Positions 58,837-64,000 of a stretch of DNA of 64,000 nucleotides are shown here, piece by piece; the stretch's first letter is position 1; every line of letters starts with the position of its first letter. The DNA comes from Clitoria ternatea. Taxonomy: Eukaryota > Streptophyta > Magnoliopsida > Fabales > Fabaceae. Below the pieces are notes generated by a model that did no database searches, had not been told where the DNA came from, and worked only from the letters and a program-made list of their open reading frames with translations. The stretch covers positions 30,568,501 through 30,632,500 of the forward strand of contig CM075675.1 of NCBI GenBank assembly GCA_037962975.1. The letters are read 5' to 3'. The translations under genes and the position numbers were made by a program.

Positions 58837-61296
58837 CTAGCTATAGTAGATGCGCAAGTTTTGGGTGTTCCATTTGTTTCGGATTGGAGTGCCATCAAGG
58901 TTTTCAAGGCGATAAGAGCCTTTGCCAGTGACCTCGGATACCCTGTATGGGCCTTCCCAGTTTGGGGCTAGTTTACCTTGATGGGCGAATTTGTTCCCTA
59001 TACTTGCTTTCCTCAAAACCAGATCTCCAACGTTGAAAGTCCTTGATTGGACTCGTTTGTTGTACCGGAGAGCAACTTTGGCTTTGATGGCTTGATCTCG
59101 GATGAAAGCGTCTTCTCTGAGTTCTTGTATGACATCCATTTCAGATGCCAAGTTTGCATTGTTGGTTTCTTCAGAGAAGTACTTAACCCTTGTGGAAGCA
59201 ATTTGCAGTTCCACAGGTATCATTGCCTCGACCCCGTATGTTAGGCGATATGGGGATTCATTGGTGGATGAATGAGGCGTTGTCCGATATACCCATAGGA
59301 CATGACACAGCTGGTCTGTCCATCCGCCCTTAGCTTCACCAAGGCGCTTCTTTAGTCCCTTAAGCACCTCCCTGTTGGCCACTTCAGCTTGACCGTTAGT
59401 TTGGGGATGTTCGACGGATGAGAATATTTGGGTTATTCCTAACCCTTCAAGTAAATCAGTGAATTTTCTATCCGTGAACTGGGTGCCATTGTCTGTGACA
59501 ATCCGTGCTGGGACCCCGAACCGTGTTATGATGTTTTCATACATGAAACGGCGAGTTCGGGCTGAAGTAATATGCACCACCGGCTCTGCTTCTATCCACT
59601 TAGTGAAATAATCGACCCCTACAATGAGATATTTGATGCCCCCAGGAGCAGTTGGAAAGGGGCCCAGAATATCCAATCCCCATTGATAGAAGGGCCATGG
59701 AACAGCGGATGTGAAGAGTTCTTCTGCCGGTGTGTGGTGTAGGTTAGAGAATTTTTGGCAAGCGTCGCATTTTTTGACGAAGTCAATGGAGTCTTGCTTC
59801 ATTGTGGGCCACCAGTATCCAGCTCTGAGGATTTTTCGCATTAAGCTTCTTCCTCCGGCATGGTGTCCACTTTGTCCTCCATGCACTTCCTCCAATACAC
59901 CTTGCACCTCATCCTCTTTGAGACAAATTAAATAGGGCACAGAGAGTGCCCTTCTGTAGAGATTACCATCAATCATAGTGAAATACGGTAATTCTCTCCT
60001 TAACCTCGTCTTTTCCTTCTCATCTGTGGGTAGCTGTCCATCAGCCAAATAACGGATGTAAGGAGCCATCCATGTATCTCCGTAAAGGGAGTCAGTCATT
60101 ATGGCGTTTAGAGAAGGGAAAAGAGGGATGCTGGGCGACGTTAGCGTGCTTTGAACCAGAGTAGTAGTGCTACCCGGTCGTTTAGTGCTTGCTAACCTGG
60201 AGAGTATATCCGCTCTCGTATTCTCTTCACGTGGAACATGCTTGAACTCCACTTTGGAGAATTTCTCAGTCAACTCCTTGACACAGTTCAAGTATAATTG
60301 GAGTTGAGGTTCGCGAGCTTGATAATCTCCTAAGATCTGCGAAATCACCAGTTGTGAATCGCTGCAGAGTGTTGCCTCAGAAGCTCCGATGTCAATCGCA
60401 GCTCTTAGCCCGGCCAAGCAAGCTTCGTACTCAGCTTGGTTGTTGGATGTTTTGAAATTGAAACGAAGGGAGATCTCCAGGTGTACTCCGTCATCACTTT
60501 CGAGAACTACACCTGCTCCTGAGCCTCTTTGGTTTGACGAACCATCAACGTAAATGGTCCAATGGACTCGAGGGTAGTCTGGATCAGTCCCTGTCATTTC
60601 CACAATAAAGTCAGCCAGGACTTGAGCTTTAATAGCGCTGCGGGGTTCGTAGGATATATCAAACTCAGAGAGTTCAATAGACCATTTGATCATCCTCCCA
60701 GCGAGATCGGGCTTGATTAAGACAGAACGGAGTGGCAAATCCGTTCTCACTATGATTGGATGGGCGTGAAAGTACGGACGTAACCGTCGTGACGCCCAAA
60801 CAACAGCGAGGGCGGCCTTTTCAATTTTTTGATACCGGATCTCAGCACCTTGCAAGGTCTTGCTAGTGAAATAGACCGGTCTTTGTCCATCAGGAGTTTC
60901 TTTTATCAAGGCAACGCCCAAAGCTTCATCTGAAATAGCCAAGTACAGAATGAGTGTGTCTTCGGGGTCAGGCTTTGTGAGAATGGGAGGTTTGGACAAC
61001 ACCTCCTTAAGCTCTTGGAAAGCTTTTTCTTGTTCCTGTCCCCACTCGAATTTCTTGGACTTTTTCAGTATTTTGTACAGAGGGAGCGACCTGTGAGCCA
61101 TCTTCGGCATGAACCGTGCCAAAGCTGCTACCTTGCCGTTCAGGGATTGGACTTCTTTGAGATTCCTAGGACTTTGCATGTCTAGAATCGTTTGGCACTT
61201 CCCTGGATTGGCTTCTATACCACGTTGAGTTAACATGAAACCCAAAAATTTCCCAGCAGGGACAGCAAATGTGCACTTCATTGGGTTCAGCCTCAT
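58837..61296 (-). CDS. Element C Pol, second part: RT end, two RNase H domains, integrase
   Basis: 819 codons in the same frame as the upstream gag-pol ORF. The RT thumb (NPMKCTFAVPAGKFLGFML) leads to the first RNase H (LILYLAISDEALGVALI, VWASRRLRPYF). Then comes a second, archaeal-type RNase H (WTIYVDGSSNQRGSGAG, NNQAEYEACLAGLRAA, CSDSQLVISQI, REENTRADILSRLAS). Integrase follows with a zinc part (HAGGRSLMRKIL, CDACQ) and D, D, E in WGLDILGPFP, IVTDNGTQFTD and EHPQTNGQAEVANRE. The end is WEGPYRVSEV and LRIYYS. All catalytic motifs look intact. The doubled RNase H places it in the Tat lineage. Confidence 0.92.
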   Translation of the reverse strand: MRLNPMKCTFAVPAGKFLGFMLTQRGIEANPGKCQTILDMQSPRNLKEVQSLNGKVAALARFMPKMAHRSLPLYKILKKSKKFEWGQEQEKAFQELKEVLSKPPILTKPDPEDTLILYLAISDEALGVALIKETPDGQRPVYFTSKTLQGAEIRYQKIEKAALAVVWASRRLRPYFHAHPIIVRTDLPLRSVLIKPDLAGRMIKWSIELSEFDISYEPRSAIKAQVLADFIVEMTGTDPDYPRVHWTIYVDGSSNQRGSGAGVVLESDDGVHLEISLRFNFKTSNNQAEYEACLAGLRAAIDIGASEATLCSDSQLVISQILGDYQAREPQLQLYLNCVKELTEKFSKVEFKHVPREENTRADILSRLASTKRPGSTTTLVQSTLTSPSIPLFPSLNAIMTDSLYGDTWMAPYIRYLADGQLPTDEKEKTRLRRELPYFTMIDGNLYRRALSVPYLICLKEDEVQGVLEEVHGGQSGHHAGGRSLMRKILRAGYWWPTMKQDSIDFVKKCDACQKFSNLHHTPAEELFTSAVPWPFYQWGLDILGPFPTAPGGIKYLIVGVDYFTKWIEAEPVVHITSARTRRFMYENIITRFGVPARIVTDNGTQFTDRKFTDLLEGLGITQIFSSVEHPQTNGQAEVANREVLKGLKKRLGEAKGGWTDQLCHVLWVYRTTPHSSTNESPYRLTYGVEAMIPVELQIASTRVKYFSEETNNANLASEMDVIQELREDAFIRDQAIKAKVALRYNKRVQSRTFNVGDLVLRKASIGNKFAHQGKLAPNWEGPYRVSEVTGKGSYRLENLDGTPIRNKWNTQNLRIYYS

Positions 61297-61302
61297 GTTA
61301 AA

Positions 61303-64000
61303 TTATCTCAAACGGGTGAATACTTGGCGCAGGTCGTCAATATGATCGCCACCAACCGGTGTCTTTGCTATTATGTCGTCGATATATACTTCAACAAGTT
61401 TGGTATGCATACCTTCGAAAACCTTGTTGATCATGCGCTGATATGTCGCCCCAGCGTTTTTCAGGCCAAAGGGCATGACTGTATAGCAAAAGACACCACG
61501 ATCATTTATGAAAGCTGTCTTCTCTTGATCCTCTTCGCACATCGGAATTTGGTTGTAACCAGAGTATGCGTCCATGAAACTCAGGTATTGATAACCAGAG
61601 GAATCATCCACCATCCGATCTATATTAGGAAGAGGATAAGGATCTTTTGGACAGCAGCGGTTGAGGTCCACGTAGTCAATGCACATTCTCCATTTACCAT
61701 TGGATTTAGGGACCATCACCACATTCGAAAGCCAAGAGGAATATCGGATTTCCCTGATAAATCCGGCCTTCAGCAATTCCTCAGTTTGCTGACAAGCTGC
61801 TTTCTGTTTCTCTGGGCCCAATCGTCTTTTCTTTTGGGCCACAGGTTTCGTCTCTGGATAGACGGACAGTTTATGACAGCAGAATTCAGGGTCTATGCCT
61901 GGCATATCGGCTGCAGTCCATGCAAAGAGGTCTTCAAACTCTTGTAAGAGAGCCAGCAGTCGCTGCTCTATTTCAGCATCTAGCTTGTCATTGATATGGG
62001 TGATCTTTTCTGGAGAATCTCCCAAGACAATGTCCCTGGAACTTCCATCCGGTGTGGGCTTTGATGGGTTGAACGGATCGATGTTCAAATCCGCTCTAGG
62101 ATCCAGGTCGACAAGACTTACAGATCCAGCCGATGTTCCAGCATCATTAAGTTTCCTCTTTTTATTGGAGGCGTCCAGCTTTGTCATGTTGAGGCTAAGG
62201 TTGTAGCAGTACCTAGCCATCTCTTGATCACCCCGGATAGATGACACAGCATTATCCTTGTCAATGAACTTGATAAGGAGATGTGGGGTTGATACAACTG
62301 CCTCCATTGCATTCAGAGTAGGACGGCCTATGATGCCATTAAATGGTGATTTGACATCAATCACTAGCACCCGAGATCTAACCGTCCTGGCTCCTGGCTC
62401 GCCTTCAAACGAGATAAGGGTATCAAGATACCCTCTAGTTAATTGCTTTGCGCCATTGAAAGCTGTTAGTTCCTGCGTGTAAGGCTGTAAGTCTGAGTCT
62501 TTAAAACCCATTCTTTCAAAGCAATTATAGAAAATAACATCGCAGGAACTTCCCTGGTCAACAAGGATTCTTCGGACGTCCTTGTTGGCGATCACAGCAG
62601 TGATGACTACAGCATCGTCACCACCAGGAACGGTTGGGCCAAAATCCTCGTCAGAGAAAGAGATTATGGGAGCCTCAATTCCTCCTCTGTAAGGGCGATT
62701 GTCTTTGACTTTCCCTTGCACGGATAGAATCATTCTGTGATGATTCTTTCGGGCTGTAATTGAAGCTCCTCCTCCAGCGAACCCTCCAGCAATCATGTCA
62801 ATGACTTCACGTCGGCCCTGACGTTGTTGCTGGGGCATGCTGTCCTTCTGTGCTGCATTATCGGTCATTACACCTTTTTGCTTCTCTGCAGCAGTGAACT
62901 TTCGAACCGGACTGGGGTTGTTGTCATCCCCATCGTCGGGATCTCTTTCTCTTTTCTCATTCCGTTCTGCCCTGTCAAAGGATTTTTCTTTGAACAGGTA
63001 TTGCTTCAATTTGCCTTCTCTAATTAGCGTCTCAACCGCGTTCTTTAGAGCTTGGCATTCATCAGTGGAATGACCATTTTGTTCATGAAAATCACAGTAC
63101 TTTCGTGAATTTCCTGGTCTTTTCATAGGGGCTGGTCTCCTGATGCCATATGTGCTGAAGACTGGCCATCCGACCTCTCTCAAAATCTGAGATGGTCTGG
63201 CAGATAGCTGTGCATAATGGCTGAAAGAATTGACATGCCTTTCTCGAGGTCGAGGAGGGCGGTTATCCACCTTAGGATTGGTGAATGGCCTCTCCATGCG
63301 TTCTGACCTCGTCTTCTCCTTACCCTTCTGGGTTTGGGGAGATGGTGTTGGTGGCTTTTTCTTTGCAGCCATTGCCTCCAAGTGCATCTCTATGCTCACA
63401 TACTTTGAGGCTTTTTTCCTGAACTCCTCAAAAGTTGTCGGGGGGCTCTTTGCTAATGAAAGAGCGAAAGCTGATCCTGGCTGCAATGCCTCAATCACGA
63501 TATGCAGCTTGATAGATTCTGTGAGGTTAGGAACCAGGGCTGCTTCCTTATAAAACCTCTTCAGAAAATCTTTTAGGCCCTCTGTTTCACCTTGCTTAAT
63601 CTGAGCCAAGGTATGAGACGTCTTGGGTACGTCTCTGGAGATGACAAAATGGGTTTCAAAGGCAGCTGCCATTTCTGCCCAAGAATCTATGGATCCAGAA
63701 GGCAAGCCTTTAAACCACCCGAGGGCTTCCTCAGACAATGTTCGAGGGAACATTCGGCACATCACGTCTTCATCAGCCCCCAAGTACATGGCTTCAAACA
63801 CATAAGCATCAAGGTGCTTAGTTGGATCAGTTTCACCATTATACTTTCCGATGGAAAGTGGTTGAGTGGTTTGAAGGTGCTTAGGGATGCTGATGCCCAT
63901 AAGTCTCCTTGAAAAAGGAACCTTCAGATTGTAAGACAATGGGGGTGCTGTTGTTGAATCTCTCCTTCTTCGGGAAGCTGCATCCTCAGAATCGCGAGTT
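61303..64000 (-). CDS. Element C Gag-protease-RT (5' end beyond the window)
   Basis: The frame is open from the right edge (Arg-rich SRRRRDSTTAPP before the visible gag) to a TAA at 61303-61305. Gag (Retrotrans_gag) shows KYNGETDPTKHLDAYV, MFPRTLSEEALGWFKGLP and LAQIKQGETEGLKDFLKRF. A single knuckle-like CDFHEQNGHSTDEC follows. The protease is ILVDQGSSCDVIF. RT has MCIDYVDLNRCCPKD, SFMDAYSGYNQI, MPFGLKNAGATYQR and VYIDDIIA. The TAA falls after FTRLR; the next ORF continues seven bases later in the same frame, so one substitution separates the two halves. The real start is outside the window. Confidence 0.92.
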   Translation of the reverse strand, partial: TRDSEDAASRRRRDSTTAPPLSYNLKVPFSRRLMGISIPKHLQTTQPLSIGKYNGETDPTKHLDAYVFEAMYLGADEDVMCRMFPRTLSEEALGWFKGLPSGSIDSWAEMAAAFETHFVISRDVPKTSHTLAQIKQGETEGLKDFLKRFYKEAALVPNLTESIKLHIVIEALQPGSAFALSLAKSPPTTFEEFRKKASKYVSIEMHLEAMAAKKKPPTPSPQTQKGKEKTRSERMERPFTNPKVDNRPPRPRERHVNSFSHYAQLSARPSQILREVGWPVFSTYGIRRPAPMKRPGNSRKYCDFHEQNGHSTDECQALKNAVETLIREGKLKQYLFKEKSFDRAERNEKRERDPDDGDDNNPSPVRKFTAAEKQKGVMTDNAAQKDSMPQQQRQGRREVIDMIAGGFAGGGASITARKNHHRMILSVQGKVKDNRPYRGGIEAPIISFSDEDFGPTVPGGDDAVVITAVIANKDVRRILVDQGSSCDVIFYNCFERMGFKDSDLQPYTQELTAFNGAKQLTRGYLDTLISFEGEPGARTVRSRVLVIDVKSPFNGIIGRPTLNAMEAVVSTPHLLIKFIDKDNAVSSIRGDQEMARYCYNLSLNMTKLDASNKKRKLNDAGTSAGSVSLVDLDPRADLNIDPFNPSKPTPDGSSRDIVLGDSPEKITHINDKLDAEIEQRLLALLQEFEDLFAWTAADMPGIDPEFCCHKLSVYPETKPVAQKKRRLGPEKQKAACQQTEELLKAGFIREIRYSSWLSNVVMVPKSNGKWRMCIDYVDLNRCCPKDPYPLPNIDRMVDDSSGYQYLSFMDAYSGYNQIPMCEEDQEKTAFINDRGVFCYTVMPFGLKNAGATYQRMINKVFEGMHTKLVEVYIDDIIAKTPVGGDHIDDLRQVFTRLR

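Larger units (their letters stand above)
48710..64000 (-). mobile_element. Element C: Tat-lineage Ty3/gypsy retrotransposon with antisense genes (partial)
   Basis: It is inserted in the LTR of element B (left flank AATAT at 48705-48709; right end beyond the window). Gag-pol is on the minus strand (64000 to 58837). RNase H is doubled, the mark of the Tat lineage. Between pol and the left end lie two + strand genes with a shared intron and repeat arrays. Extra ORFs, including antisense ones, are known in Tat groups such as Retand, Grande and RIRE2. At least 15.3 kb are in view. The low level of damage points to a recent insertion. Confidence 0.88.

Noticed and set aside
61324..63912. Several + strand frames of 60-207 codons opposite gag-pol of element C
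   Set aside because: Mirror frames of a well-supported polyprotein, with no family wording of their own.

Overview
The window is plant nuclear DNA, most likely from a papilionoid legume. It is AT-rich, intron-containing and dominated by LTR retrotransposons. The single host gene is a VIN3-like (VIL1/VRN5-type) gene, and the Sirevirus has LTRs full of AATCGATTA motifs. The species assignment is an inference. I see no bacterial, organellar, tRNA or rRNA genes.

Layout. (1) 1-10.1 kb: a minus-strand VIL1/VRN5-like gene with a 10-codon first coding exon, a 4.2-kb intron, a PHD exon, a middle exon and a last exon with FNIII and VID domains. The front of the PHD exon carries a stop codon and two frame changes, so the full-length protein looks broken. 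(2) 10.5-16.7 kb: a 3.1-kb solo-LTR-like element (flanking repeat GAATG) interrupted by an inverted 3.1-kb relative (flanking repeat TTTGG). (3) 18.07-28.01 kb: a complete Ty1/copia Sirevirus with two 1.46-kb LTRs, TTAAG target duplication, gag, pol with three stops, and a frameshifted env-like ORF. (4) 28.5-36.6 kb: LTR fragments, a third copy of the 3.1-kb family, and a decayed hAT transposase inserted in it. (5) 37.03-38.11 kb: a foldback element of about 1.1 kb.

(6) 38.4-64 kb: a nest of at least three elements. The front of an unidentified element (A) is cut at 39,522 by a minus-strand chromovirus-like Ty3/gypsy element (B, 3.0-kb LTR). B's other LTR is cut at 48,710 by a large minus-strand Tat-lineage Ty3/gypsy element (C), which runs off the right edge. 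C has a gag-pol with two RNase H domains and only one internal stop. On the opposite strand it carries two paralogous genes, each with two exons, a conserved intron position and its own promoter-like leader and 3' region. Their domain resembles the Transposase_28 (putative gypsy-type transposon) family, followed by a long coiled coil.

The most interesting part is element C: duplicated, spliced antisense genes, and an array of about twelve hairpin-forming units beside them whose stem arms change in a compensating way. Stops in the older coding regions are mostly of the kind produced by C-to-T change, as expected of methylated, silenced DNA.
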